Positions 32,670 through 41,230 of a stretch of 64,000 nt of DNA are shown here, one piece after another; position 1 is the stretch's first letter, and every line of letters begins with the position of its first letter. Source of the stretch: Opitutus sp. ER46 (GTDB lineage: Bacteria > Verrucomicrobiota > Verrucomicrobiia > Opitutales > Opitutaceae); assembly GCF_003054705.1 (NCBI RefSeq), contig NZ_QAYX01000018.1, positions 124,001-188,000 of the forward strand, read 5' to 3'. The position numbers and the translations under genes were made by a program. Under the pieces are notes generated by a model. That model was not told the origin of the DNA. It saw only the letters and a list, made by a program, of their open reading frames with translations, and searched no databases.

Positions 32670-34523
32670 TTAAGGTTCGAGGTCGAAGAGCTCGACGAGT
32701 CCGAGGCCGCTGCCTCCTTTCGCCCCGACCACGGCCGTGTAGGCTCCAGGTGGCAGGGTCACGACCAGCGCCGCTTCCCGGGGGTCGCTCGGCGCAAAAG
32801 GCCGCAGATCGGATTTCAGACGGACGTTTTCCGGACCATCGGCCCAATCGTCGTTGCGGGCGATCTCGCGTCCATCCTGCTGCGCGACGACCGAGAGGGT
32901 CGTGTCGGCCACGAGTCCGGTGAGTCCATGCACCGCCAAGCCTGGTCCCTGCGTCCGCACGACAATCGTCCGCGGCCTGTCCTTGATGATGAAGCCGGCG
33001 ATCAACGCATCGGGGCCGATGACGCCTCGCGTCGAAAGATTCAGCAGTCGAGAGGAACTCAGGTTGTCGATATTGAACACCTCAACGAGTCCGGTGCCGT
33101 TCGACCCCAGCTCGTCGCTGACGATCGCGGTGTAGGGCCCGGGCCAAAGCGTGAGCACCATGCCAGCCTCATCGTCGGTGGCCGGGGTAAGCCCAAGCTC
33201 ATGCAGCAACCGCCAGTCGGGGTGTTCGCGCCAACCAGCGTTTTCGCCGAGCAACTCGCCTGCTCCCGAATAAACGCGCACCCGTGTCTTCTTGGCAGGA
33301 TTGGTCACGCCGAGTCTGGCGAGACCCGGCCCCTGGGTCCGCAATGCCACGCGCACTGGCAGCGTGCCCGTGATCCAGAACCCGGCGATCATCTGCTCAT
33401 TGCCGGAGCCGATGGTTCCACGCGTCGATAAATTGATGAGCGGGGTGACTGGCGAGTGGACGGACGATGATGCGATCGACTTCTCCTCATCAAAAAACGT
33501 GACCGTGTAGCGGTAGCTGCGAACCACGGTGCTGCCGACCGGAACGCCGGTAATGTTTGAGACCGTAATCTCCACCGTGGTCCCATCGGGCGACGTTCTG
33601 AGATCAAGGTCCCGTGTATCGAAATCCCAAGTGATCGGATCGATATCTTCGTTACGGACTAGGTGGCGCACGGGCACTTCCACCCCATTCACGCGTGCGG
33701 TGACAACGGCCTCGGCTTTCGCGTAGGGTGCCGAGTGGTCTGAGGCTAACGCGAAGCTCCAGCGAAGAGATTCAGCCGCCCGATACTTCCGAAAGAGCGC
33801 GTAGGGCACGTATCCCGGCGCAGGCCATGCGACAAACAGTGAAGGGTCCACCGTGTGAGCCCCAAACACAGGATGCCACAGGTCAGGGTGATACTCTCCA
33901 TTCGACGCAAGCCCAATGGCGCCGCCGACGGTGGCGTCGTGTAACAAGTCCGACCGATGCCCTACTGTCGCTGCGTTAATCGCCCCGTTGTCGAAAATGA
34001 ACCCATCGGCCATGCCACCGGTCAACCGAACCGGGTTGGTGTTCGCACCGATCTCGGAACTCAGACACGCCTCGCGCGCCAGCTCGTTGTATCCGACCCA
34101 TGTGCTGTCGATGTAATGGGTGAACGGCCGCTCCGGGTTCAGCGCCAGCACCAGCGCGCCGGCCTGCACCATCGGCAGCTTGCTGGCATCTTCCTGCATC
34201 GGCTGCGAGTAGTTGAGTGCCCGATACGCATTCAGCTGGGCGTATTCGCGCAGCCGGTAGCGCTCGGAGATCTCGCCCGGGACCTGCGGCGAGAGCGAGC
34301 CGGTCCAGCCGATGTCCGGGTACGGCGCCGCGAAGACGTTCCAGTAGAAGTCCATCATCTCGGCGCGGCTCCGCGGATCGACGAGGAAGGAGCCGTCGTA
34401 GGCAGTCCACGCGAGCGGACGGCTCTTGAGCTCGGGATGGCGATCCGCCGGCGCGGCGACAGCAACCGAGAGGGCGAGGACGGCCGGGAGCAGGAGCCGG
34501 CCAGACAGGGGGTACGAAATCAT
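32670..34523 (-). CDS. secreted CAP-like protein with NLSTRG modules
   Basis: A 617-residue secreted protein; the ATG at 34523 gives the signal peptide MISYPLSGRLLLPAVLALSV, while an upstream GTG at 34550 adds nine residues. The N-terminal region (about 45-210: LREYAQLNAYRALNYSQPMQ, GALVLALNPERPFTHYIDST, GHRSDLLHDATVGGAIGLAS) resembles the CAP/SCP fold of secreted Cys-rich and PR1 proteins, though this call is moderate. The C-terminal half has two copies of a roughly 130-residue module starting PLINLSTRGTIGSG and RLLNLSTRGVIG, the same type that ends the CotH protein. Likely co-transcribed with the next gene, 15 bp away. Confidence 0.7.
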   Translation of the reverse strand: MISYPLSGRLLLPAVLALSVAVAAPADRHPELKSRPLAWTAYDGSFLVDPRSRAEMMDFYWNVFAAPYPDIGWTGSLSPQVPGEISERYRLREYAQLNAYRALNYSQPMQEDASKLPMVQAGALVLALNPERPFTHYIDSTWVGYNELAREACLSSEIGANTNPVRLTGGMADGFIFDNGAINAATVGHRSDLLHDATVGGAIGLASNGEYHPDLWHPVFGAHTVDPSLFVAWPAPGYVPYALFRKYRAAESLRWSFALASDHSAPYAKAEAVVTARVNGVEVPVRHLVRNEDIDPITWDFDTRDLDLRTSPDGTTVEITVSNITGVPVGSTVVRSYRYTVTFFDEEKSIASSSVHSPVTPLINLSTRGTIGSGNEQMIAGFWITGTLPVRVALRTQGPGLARLGVTNPAKKTRVRVYSGAGELLGENAGWREHPDWRLLHELGLTPATDDEAGMVLTLWPGPYTAIVSDELGSNGTGLVEVFNIDNLSSSRLLNLSTRGVIGPDALIAGFIIKDRPRTIVVRTQGPGLAVHGLTGLVADTTLSVVAQQDGREIARNDDWADGPENVRLKSDLRPFAPSDPREAALVVTLPPGAYTAVVGAKGGSGLGLVELFDLEP

Positions 34524-34698
34524 GGGGCGCAGCCGAGAAGGGCGCGCCACGTCTGGCCGTAAGCGTTAATCCTGTCAAATCTTCTTTACCTGAATAAACC
34601 ACCCCAAAGCCGGGGGCGGGAAATCACACGGGGGCACTACCGGATTTCCGGTAATCACCAGCCTTCTCGATGGTGGTGGACTGGATACGCTGTTCTCC
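34524..34698. promoter_or_regulatory. divergent intergenic region
   Basis: This is the promoter space for the CAP-like gene (minus) and the small hypothetical (plus). On the minus strand a TTGACA hexamer lies at 34579-34574, but no good -10 is found 16-18 bp further on. The region is less GC-rich than its surroundings. Confidence 0.35.
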
Positions 34699-35103
34699 AT
34701 GCCCAGCCGAATCGTCGCAGTCAGGAAGCCAGGTGGGGCGCCGGCCACGGAAGGCGAAGTCGTACCCCTGTTCGTTTGTCCCGGGATGCAGGAGAAGGAA
34801 ATGCCGCACGCCGTTTTCCCGCATGGGAGCGGATTCTCTGAACCGGTCCCATGCCCGAGCCGTGGAACCTGTGCCTGGTTTGCGGCGCACGATCTCGGCG
34901 GCCGGACCGAGTTCACCGACTTTCCCAAAGGCGCGCAGATTACCGCCGCTTTCCATACCGAAGGGCAGTTGTGCGAGCGATACGTCCACGTCCGGCAGCT
35001 CGCCACCCTGCCTCGGCGCCACCCGCGGCCCAACCCGGAATGGGCCGCCGATCTCCTTGAGGTGCAGCGGCGCCTCGATCGCTGCCAGGGGAACGTGCCC
35101 TAA
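34699..35103 (+). CDS. hypothetical protein
   Basis: A 134-residue protein from the ATG at 34699, without signal peptide or membrane segment. It has a mixed composition with several cysteines (FVCPG, EPVPCPSRGTCAW, LCERY, RRLDRC), which could bind a metal, but I do not recognise a family. Opposite-strand frames of similar length exist; this one was preferred because it is divergent from the secreted-protein operon and has the more protein-like composition. Confidence 0.45.
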   Translation: MPSRIVAVRKPGGAPATEGEVVPLFVCPGMQEKEMPHAVFPHGSGFSEPVPCPSRGTCAWFAAHDLGGRTEFTDFPKGAQITAAFHTEGQLCERYVHVRQLATLPRRHPRPNPEWAADLLEVQRRLDRCQGNVP

Positions 35104-35347
35104 GCGCCCGCCGCCGAGAAGAACCTGTCCACCGGTCCGCAGGTGAGGTCAGGCTCCCTCTGCCTGCGACTTCGTCTCGCAACGCGCTGCGTAGCGGTAC
35201 CCTGCACAAACGCAGCGCATGCTATTTATTGATCAACAGTGATTTAAAACTCGGTAAGAAATTGCCTTACCGAGTTTCAGGGCGGCGCTCCCAGCTTTTG
35301 CTTGCTGAGCGACTGAAACCGAATCTCATCTCTGGGTCCTCCAAACC
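35104..35347. promoter_or_regulatory. feo promoter region with palindrome
   Basis: A 12-bp perfect inverted repeat (35247-35258 with 35266-35277; AAACTCGGTAAG) with a 7-base spacer lies about 70 bp before the first feoA start. A weaker 9-bp stem is at 35184-35192/35210-35218. The palindrome is not followed by T, so an operator for an iron regulator or an attenuating structure is likelier than a terminator. It does not match a standard Fur box that I can recognise. Confidence 0.45.
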
Positions 35348-35599
35348 GTGAACCCACTCACCGCCTCGATCCTGCCTCTCTGCCAGCTGCCCGCTGGGGA
35401 ATCCGGACGCATTCGGGAGCTGGCCGGCAACCCGCAGTTTTGCCAGCGCGTGCGCGAACTCGGCTTCGGCGAGTCCGCCGTCGTCCGCAAGATTGGCGGC
35501 CGCGGCCCCTTCGTCTGCGCGGTGAATGGCAACCGTATCGCTCTCAACCACGACGCCGCGATGAACATCTTCGTCGAGCTGCTCGCGCGCCGGGCCTGA
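35348..35599 (+). CDS. feoA: FeoA-like protein 1
   Basis: A small cytoplasmic SH3-like protein of 83 residues from a GTG. It has the FeoA pattern: LPAGESGRIRELAGNP, then RVRELGFGESAVVRKIGG, PFVCAVNGNRIALNHDAAMNIFV. FeoA supports Fe(II) transport by FeoB, probably by binding its G domain. It is the first gene of the feo operon and is followed by a second, different feoA. Confidence 0.85.
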   Translation: MNPLTASILPLCQLPAGESGRIRELAGNPQFCQRVRELGFGESAVVRKIGGRGPFVCAVNGNRIALNHDAAMNIFVELLARRA

Positions 35600-35617
35600 G
35601 CTGAGCACTCCGCTCCC

Positions 35618-35860
35618 ATGACTCCCGCCATCAAGCTCTCCGAACTCGCCATCGGCGCCTCCGCGACCGTCCGCGAGTACCCGCGCCAGGGCTCCGCCTT
35701 CATGCGCCTCCGCGAAATGGGCCTCCTCGCCGGCACGCGCATCACGCTGGTGCGCACCGCCCCGCTCGGCGACCCGCTCGAGATCAAGGTCCGGGGCTAC
35801 CACCTCACGCTGCGCAAAGCCGAGGCCGAACACGTCCTGGTCGAGCGGGCCGAAGGCTGA
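35618..35860 (+). CDS. feoA: FeoA-like protein 2
   Basis: An 80-residue FeoA (IKLSELAIGASATVREYPRQ, RLREMGLLAGTRITLVRTAP, DPLEIKVRGYHLTLRKAEAE). It matches the FeoA core more closely than its neighbour and is 18 bp after it and about 90 bp before feoB. Two tandem feoA genes are seen in several phyla. Confidence 0.88.
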   Translation: MTPAIKLSELAIGASATVREYPRQGSAFMRLREMGLLAGTRITLVRTAPLGDPLEIKVRGYHLTLRKAEAEHVLVERAEG

Positions 35861-35952
35861 CGCCCACCGTCCGCCCGCGGCCACCGCGCCTCCGGTTCCG
35901 GCCCCGGCCCGCGGCGTCCCGCCCGCCGCTCACCGTTCCCTCTTTCCCACGC

Positions 35953-38094
35953 ATGATTCCCACCGCCCCCCACATCACCCGCTCCGCGCCGAACAGCGCG
36001 CCGGGCACCGGCCGCACTCCCGTGTACGCCGTGGTGGGCAACCCGAATTGCGGCAAAAGCACGCTCTTCAACGCCCTCACCGGCCTGAAGCAGAAGGTCG
36101 GCAACTACCCCGGCGTGACCGTCGAGAAGAAGGTCGGCACCGCCTATTCCCAGCACGGCCAGCCTATCACCGTCATCGACCTGCCGGGAGCCTACTCGCT
36201 CGCCGCCCGCTCGCCCGACGAGGCTGTCACCCGCGACGTGCTCCTCGGCCGCCGCGCCGACACCCAGCAACCCGACCGTATCCTCTGCGTCGTCGACGCC
36301 ACCAATCTCGAGCGCAACCTCTACCTCGTCCACCAGATCCTCGACCTCGGCCGGCCGGTGATCCTCGCGCTCAACATGATGGATCTCGCGGCCGAGTCCG
36401 GCCTGGACATCCGCGTCGCCCGCCTGGAACACGAGCTCGGGATCCCGGTGATCCCGTGCGAGGCGGTCAACGGCAAGGGCGTCATCGAGCTCAAGCTCGC
36501 GATGAGCCGAGCCGACCTGCCGCTTTCGAAGCACGCGTGGACCATCCCGGCCGCGATCGCGCCGGCCGTTTCGGAGTTGCAGGCCTCGCTCGTCACGCAC
36601 GACGGCAAGGCGCCCCTGATCGCCCGGGCCGAGGCCCTCCTCCTGCTCACCGACCAGGACTCCGTCCGCGTCGCCGGCTCCACCCCCCTCCATCCGAAAA
36701 CCCAGGAGCTGCTGCATTCCTGGGAAAAGCGCTGGCAGCACGAGGGGACCGACTGGGCCGCCGCGCTGGTCAACTCGCGTTACGACGCCATCGGCGTGAT
36801 CGCCGAGAAGGTCGTCCTGCGGTCCCACGCCACCAACGGCCTTACCACGTCGGATCGCATCGATGCCTGGGTGACGCACCCCGTCTGGGGCTGGCTGATC
36901 CTGGGCACGATCATGGCGCTGCTGTTCCTGAGCATCTTCACGCTGGCCGAGTACCCGATGAACTGGCTCGACGGCGAAGTGTCGGCGCTGAGCGAATGGG
37001 TGAAGACGAGCATGGCGCCCGGCGACCTGCGCGACCTGATCACCGACGGCGCCATCGCCGGCGTGGGCGGCGTCGTGATGTTCCTGCCGCAGATCCTCAT
37101 CCTGTTCTTCTTCATCGGGCTGCTGGAAAGCACGGGCTACATGTCGCGCGCCGCGTTCATCATGGACCGGCTGATGAGTCGCGTGGGCCTCAACGGCAAA
37201 AGCTTCATCCCGCTCCTGAGCTCCTACGCCTGTGCGATTCCCGGCATCATGGCGACGCGGACGATCGAGCAGCCCAAGGACCGGCTGGTCACGATGCTTG
37301 TTTCGCCGCTGATGAGCTGTTCCGCGCGACTCCCGGTTTACCTGCTGCTGATCGCGGCACTGGTGCCGGACGACCGCGTGCCGCTGCTGACGAAGGTCGG
37401 GCTCATGCTGCTCATGTACAGCCTGGGAACATTCGGCGCCTTCGGCTTCGCGTGGCTGTTCAAGCGCACGCTCCTGAAGGGCGAGCCGCCGGTGATGATC
37501 ATGGAGCTGCCGCCGTATCACGCGCCGCGGATGAAGGACGTGATGCAGCACATGGTGGAACGCGCCTGGGTCTTCCTACGCCGCGCCGGCACGATCATCC
37601 TCGGGATCAGCATCGTGCTGTGGTTCCTCACTGCGTACCCGAAGGCCCCCACCGGCACGCCGGCCGCGCAGCAGATCGAACACAGCTTCGCCGGGCAGGC
37701 GGGTCGCGTGCTCGAGCCCGTGATCAAGCCGCTCGGCTTCGACTGGCGCATCGGCATCGGCCTGGTGACGTCGTTCGCCGCGCGCGAAGTGTTCGTGAGC
37801 TCGACGGCGGTGGTGTTCAACGTCGAGGACTTCAACGACCAGGACGTCGCCCCGCTGCGCACCGCGCTGCGCGAGGCGAAGTGGCCCGACGGTCGCGCGC
37901 TGTTCACCCCGCTCGTCTGCCTCACGCTGATGATCTACTACGTGTTCGCGATGCAGTGCGTGAGCACGCTCGCGGTCGTGAAACGCGAGAGCAACTCCTG
38001 GCGCTGGCCGCTGTTCCAACTCGGCTACATGACCGGCACCGCCTGGATCCTCTGCTTCATCGTCTACCAGACCGGCCGCGCGCTCGGTTTCTGA
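35953..38094 (+). CDS. feoB: ferrous iron transport protein B
   Basis: A 713-residue FeoB. The N-terminal G-domain shows G1 GNPNCGKS, G3 DLPGAYSLAARSPDE, G4 NMMD, then a GDI-like helical part. The membrane domain has two gate motifs (MATRTIEQPKDRLVTMLVSP, MSCSARLPVYLLLIAAL) and ends with helices to residue 713. It takes up Fe(II) across the inner membrane. Length and order are normal. Confidence 0.95.
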   Translation: MIPTAPHITRSAPNSAPGTGRTPVYAVVGNPNCGKSTLFNALTGLKQKVGNYPGVTVEKKVGTAYSQHGQPITVIDLPGAYSLAARSPDEAVTRDVLLGRRADTQQPDRILCVVDATNLERNLYLVHQILDLGRPVILALNMMDLAAESGLDIRVARLEHELGIPVIPCEAVNGKGVIELKLAMSRADLPLSKHAWTIPAAIAPAVSELQASLVTHDGKAPLIARAEALLLLTDQDSVRVAGSTPLHPKTQELLHSWEKRWQHEGTDWAAALVNSRYDAIGVIAEKVVLRSHATNGLTTSDRIDAWVTHPVWGWLILGTIMALLFLSIFTLAEYPMNWLDGEVSALSEWVKTSMAPGDLRDLITDGAIAGVGGVVMFLPQILILFFFIGLLESTGYMSRAAFIMDRLMSRVGLNGKSFIPLLSSYACAIPGIMATRTIEQPKDRLVTMLVSPLMSCSARLPVYLLLIAALVPDDRVPLLTKVGLMLLMYSLGTFGAFGFAWLFKRTLLKGEPPVMIMELPPYHAPRMKDVMQHMVERAWVFLRRAGTIILGISIVLWFLTAYPKAPTGTPAAQQIEHSFAGQAGRVLEPVIKPLGFDWRIGIGLVTSFAAREVFVSSTAVVFNVEDFNDQDVAPLRTALREAKWPDGRALFTPLVCLTLMIYYVFAMQCVSTLAVVKRESNSWRWPLFQLGYMTGTAWILCFIVYQTGRALGF

Positions 38095-38101
38095 CCCGGC
38101 C

Positions 38102-38272
38102 ATGTCACCCACCCTGCAGACCCTTCTTGCCCTCGGAATCGTGGCGCTCGCCGCGACCTGGCTGGTGTGGCGCGCGGTGGCGTCACGCAAGGGCGGCGGG
38201 TGCGGCGGCGGCGACTGCGGCGCGATCAGTCCCGAGATCCGGAAGCTGCAGGCAAAGCTGAAGCGGCGCTGA
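38102..38272 (+). CDS. small FeoB-associated Cys-containing membrane protein
   Basis: A 56-residue protein starting 7 bp after feoB. It has one membrane helix (TLLALGIVALAATWLVW), a short basic stretch, the motif GGGCGGGDCG, and a Lys/Arg-rich end. Small membrane proteins with a Gly/Cys motif after feoB are known as FeoB-associated proteins (often treated as FeoC-like). Function unproven; the location and motif make this a good call. Confidence 0.75.
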   Translation: MSPTLQTLLALGIVALAATWLVWRAVASRKGGGCGGGDCGAISPEIRKLQAKLKRR

Positions 38273-38537
38273 GCCAGGCGGACCCCGCGCGGCGTTACGA
38301 CGCCGCACGAGCACGCGGAGCCGCGGGCACAGGCGCGGAAGCGCCGATCGCACTCTCGGACCCGCCCAGGCAGGAGAGAAGCGGGCGCGCGGGAAAGCGG
38401 GCGGCCCGCGCACGCCGCGGCACCGGGTGCGAACCCACGTTCCCCCGAATGCCACGTGGCCGAGCAGGTTGCGCTCGTCCGCCGGGCCCGGTCGCAGTTC
38501 GGGCTGGCGCCGGCCGGGAATCCGCTAACGTGTACAG
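38273..38537. other. intergenic region, nothing recognised
   Basis: A very GC-rich spacer between the feo operon and the radical SAM gene. No credible gene, repeat or terminator was found; the promoter of the next gene is presumably near its right end. Confidence 0.3.
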
Positions 38538-39617
38538 ATGCACACGCCCGACCAATCCCCCGCCCCGCCCCATTCCGCGTGGCCCACGGGCCGCGGCTCG
38601 AATTTCAACCCGCCCAACCGGTTTGAACGCCTCCACGTCGAGCCGGACCCCGACTGCCCGCCGGACGAGCAGCTGAACCCGCGGACGCAGTTCTTCTACG
38701 ATGCCACCGAGAGCGTCCTGGCGCGCAACGAAAGCCCGGATGTCGGGTTCGCCTACGGGCTCAACCCGTACCGCGGCTGCGAACACGGCTGCGCGTATTG
38801 TTACGCCCGACCCTACCACGAGTACCTCGGCTGGAGCAGCGGGCTCGATTTCGAGAGCAAGATCCTCGTGAAGCTCCGCGCGCCGGAGCTCCTGCGCCGG
38901 GAGCTGTCTGCGCCGCGCTGGCAGGCGCAGACCATCGCGATGAGCGGCGTCACGGACTGCTACCAGCCGGTGGAGCGTCGGTTTCGGCTCACGCGGCAAT
39001 GCCTCGAGGTCTGCGCCGAACTCCGGCACCCCGTCGTCCTCATCACCAAGAACGCGCTGATCACCCGCGACATCGACGTCCTGAGCGAATTGGCGCGTTT
39101 CAACTGCGTGTCGGTGAACCTGTCGGTCACCACGCTGGACCCGGAGCTCGGCGGCCTGATGGAGCCGCGGGCGTCGCGGCCGGCCGCCCGCCTCGACGCC
39201 ATCCGTCAGCTCAGCGCCGCCGGAATCCCAGTGGGCGTGATGACGGCCCCGGTGGTTCCGGGGCTCACCGATCACGAGGTGCCAGGCATCCTGGAGACGG
39301 CCGCGGCGGCCGGCGCCCGGCGCGCGGGGTACGTGCTCCTGCGGCTGCCGCACTCGGTGAAGGACGTGTTCACCGCCTGGCTGGCGGAAAAGCTGCCCAC
39401 GAAACAGGCGCGCGTGCTGGACCGGATGCGGGCGTTTCGCGGCGGACGGCTTTACGACAGCGCCTGGGGCCAGCGCGGGATCGGCCGGGGCGTGTTCGCG
39501 GACCAACTGGCCCAGATGTTCGACGTGACCTGCCGCCGGGTGGGGCTCAGCCAGGAGAGCACGCCGCTTTCCACGGAGCATTTCCGCAAACCGGGCGAGC
39601 AGCTCAGCCTGTTTTAG
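38538..39617 (+). CDS. PA0069-type radical SAM protein
   Basis: A 359-residue radical SAM enzyme. The cluster motif is GCEHGCAYCYARPYHEYLGW (CxxxCxxC with an aromatic before the last Cys). The start is typical for the family: GRGSNFNPPNRFERL. Downstream are the SAM-binding strand motifs AMSGVTDCYQPVERRFRLTR, VVLITKNALITRD and SVNLSVTT. It is related to spore photoproduct lyase in sequence, but the reaction of this family is not established. Confidence 0.9.
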   Translation: MHTPDQSPAPPHSAWPTGRGSNFNPPNRFERLHVEPDPDCPPDEQLNPRTQFFYDATESVLARNESPDVGFAYGLNPYRGCEHGCAYCYARPYHEYLGWSSGLDFESKILVKLRAPELLRRELSAPRWQAQTIAMSGVTDCYQPVERRFRLTRQCLEVCAELRHPVVLITKNALITRDIDVLSELARFNCVSVNLSVTTLDPELGGLMEPRASRPAARLDAIRQLSAAGIPVGVMTAPVVPGLTDHEVPGILETAAAAGARRAGYVLLRLPHSVKDVFTAWLAEKLPTKQARVLDRMRAFRGGRLYDSAWGQRGIGRGVFADQLAQMFDVTCRRVGLSQESTPLSTEHFRKPGEQLSLF

Positions 39618-39699
39618 GACCGGAGGACGTATCGCCGGTGGGTTGCCCCACGCGCCGACCCTTGCCTCCCCGGCGGCCGGTGCGCAGCTTTGCGCAGTC

Positions 39700-40779
39700 A
39701 TGGCAGACGACGCCACCATCGAGCCCGCCGGCACACCGCGCAAACCGAGCTTCCCAATCGGACCGGAGCTGCGCGGCTATCTGCGGCGCTACAAGCGGGA
39801 GCGCGACCTGCCGGTCACCTATGAACGCCTCCTGGCGTTCCGCGAGGTGAGCCCGCTGCCGGACGAGAACGGCAAGCCCACGCTCTGGGACACCGTGATC
39901 TACGACACGTCGGAAATGCACTCGCTGAACGAGGCGCTGAAGGAGGTTTATGCCTCGCTCAAGGTCGACGGCGACCTGTCCGTGGTGGACCACCTCTACA
40001 TCGACCGGATCGACTTCTGCACCTTCGGCAACTCGACGCCCTTCCGCATCCGGATCGTCAACGCCTACAACGACAACCAGGACTACTTTTACGTGAAGCG
40101 CGCGGACGCCTCGCGCGTGTACGGGCTCGAGCTCGAGCACCTGTTGTCGCCGAACCGCATGCAGTTCCTCACCCACGGCAACACCCTCGTCGAGGAGCAC
40201 GTGGCGGGCATCCCGGGGGACATCTTCATCAAGGACTGGCTCGGCCGGCCCGACCCGAAGCCCATCCGCGTGGCCAAGGAGCTGGTGAAGTTCAACGAGC
40301 GCTGCTTCGTGCGACTCCTGGGCGACATGCGCTCCTACAATTTCGTCTTCGTCGTCACGCCCGATTTCGAGGAGTCGCAGCTGCGCATCCGCGCCATGGA
40401 TTTCGACCAGCAGAGCTACAACGGGCGGATGAATTTTTACCGGCCGCAGTTCTTCAAGGACAACACCCCCCTGGTGAACTACTGCCTCAAGCACCTGCGC
40501 GTGGAGACGGCGCGGCAGTACGCGCGCGAGGAGCAAACGCTCATGCTGCAGCGCGCGCAGCTGGCCTCCGAACGGCTCGGGTTGCTCCTGCACGACATGG
40601 CGCGCGATCCGATCGCGCCGCCCGGCAAGATCCACACATTGCGCGAAGGCCTGGCCGAGCACTACAAGCGCCACGACTACCTGCGTTGCGAATCGATGGG
40701 CTCGCTGATCCGCGAAAACCTCGAGTCGATCCGCCGGCACATCGGCCGGCCCGTCGTGCCCGAGCTGGTCCCCGAGTAG
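39700..40779 (+). CDS. conserved hypothetical protein
   Basis: A 359-residue cytoplasmic protein; the ATG at 39700 (MADDATIEPAG) is preferred to one 19 codons upstream. It has no signal or membrane segment. Recognisable but unassigned blocks are FRIRIVNAYNDNQDYFYVKR, VYGLELEHLLSPNRMQFLTH, GDIFIKDWL and IRAMDFDQQSYNGRMNFYRP. The last, with an acidic pair and FDQQ, and the 'HGNTLVEEHVAGIPGD' block look like an active or binding site. I do not recognise a family. It follows the radical SAM gene closely and precedes a lipoprotein-like gene. Confidence 0.6.
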   Translation: MADDATIEPAGTPRKPSFPIGPELRGYLRRYKRERDLPVTYERLLAFREVSPLPDENGKPTLWDTVIYDTSEMHSLNEALKEVYASLKVDGDLSVVDHLYIDRIDFCTFGNSTPFRIRIVNAYNDNQDYFYVKRADASRVYGLELEHLLSPNRMQFLTHGNTLVEEHVAGIPGDIFIKDWLGRPDPKPIRVAKELVKFNERCFVRLLGDMRSYNFVFVVTPDFEESQLRIRAMDFDQQSYNGRMNFYRPQFFKDNTPLVNYCLKHLRVETARQYAREEQTLMLQRAQLASERLGLLLHDMARDPIAPPGKIHTLREGLAEHYKRHDYLRCESMGSLIRENLESIRRHIGRPVVPELVPE

Positions 40780-40825
40780 ACGGAGCGATTTCGCGCTTCG
40801 GTTCCGCCCGCAATCGCCTAACCTG

Positions 40826-41230
40826 ATGCGGTCCATGCGCCAGCCGCTTCTCTTCGCCGTCCTCTCGCTCCTCATCCTCGCCGGAGCCGGGTGTGCCTCC
40901 GCGCCCAAGCTCACGCCGAAAGGCCAGGTGAACGTGCCCGCGACCACCGCCGCGGAAGAGTCGCGCTTCGTCACGGTGCCTTTCCACCAGGAGGTCGTGA
41001 TTCATCTGCCGGCGCTGACGACGCCCGGGACACAATGGACGCTCGTGATGAACGACACCCGGTTCACGACGCCCTGGCGCGAGTTGACCGCGCAACCCGA
41101 CGGCACCTTCGTGGCGTCCTTCCTCGCCATTCGCGAAGGTCGCCGGACCATCCGCTTCCTCGCGCTGCCGCCAGACCAGCGCGAAGCCACCGCCACTCAG
41201 GCCTACGAAGTCCGCATCGAAATCAAATGA
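40826..41230 (+). CDS. small secreted (lipoprotein-like) protein
   Basis: A 134-residue protein with a signal peptide ending LILAGAGC, a non-ideal lipobox. The mature domain is beta-rich (VVIHLPALTTPGTQWTLVMN, FVASFLAIREGRRTIRFLAL, YEVRIEI), somewhat like the chagasin/I42 protease-inhibitor fold, but the defining NPTTGY motif is absent. It overlaps the FKBP gene by 4 bp, so the two are coupled. Confidence 0.6.
   Translation: MRSMRQPLLFAVLSLLILAGAGCASAPKLTPKGQVNVPATTAAEESRFVTVPFHQEVVIHLPALTTPGTQWTLVMNDTRFTTPWRELTAQPDGTFVASFLAIREGRRTIRFLALPPDQREATATQAYEVRIEIK

Noticed and set aside
34575-35033. Minus-strand hypothetical gene opposite 34699-35103
   Set aside because: Both strands are open here; the plus-strand frame has the better start and composition, though neither is certain.
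38273-38537. A gene between the feo operon and the radical SAM gene
   Set aside because: The only frames are Arg/Ala/Gly-rich and start inside neighbouring genes; no start or motif is convincing.
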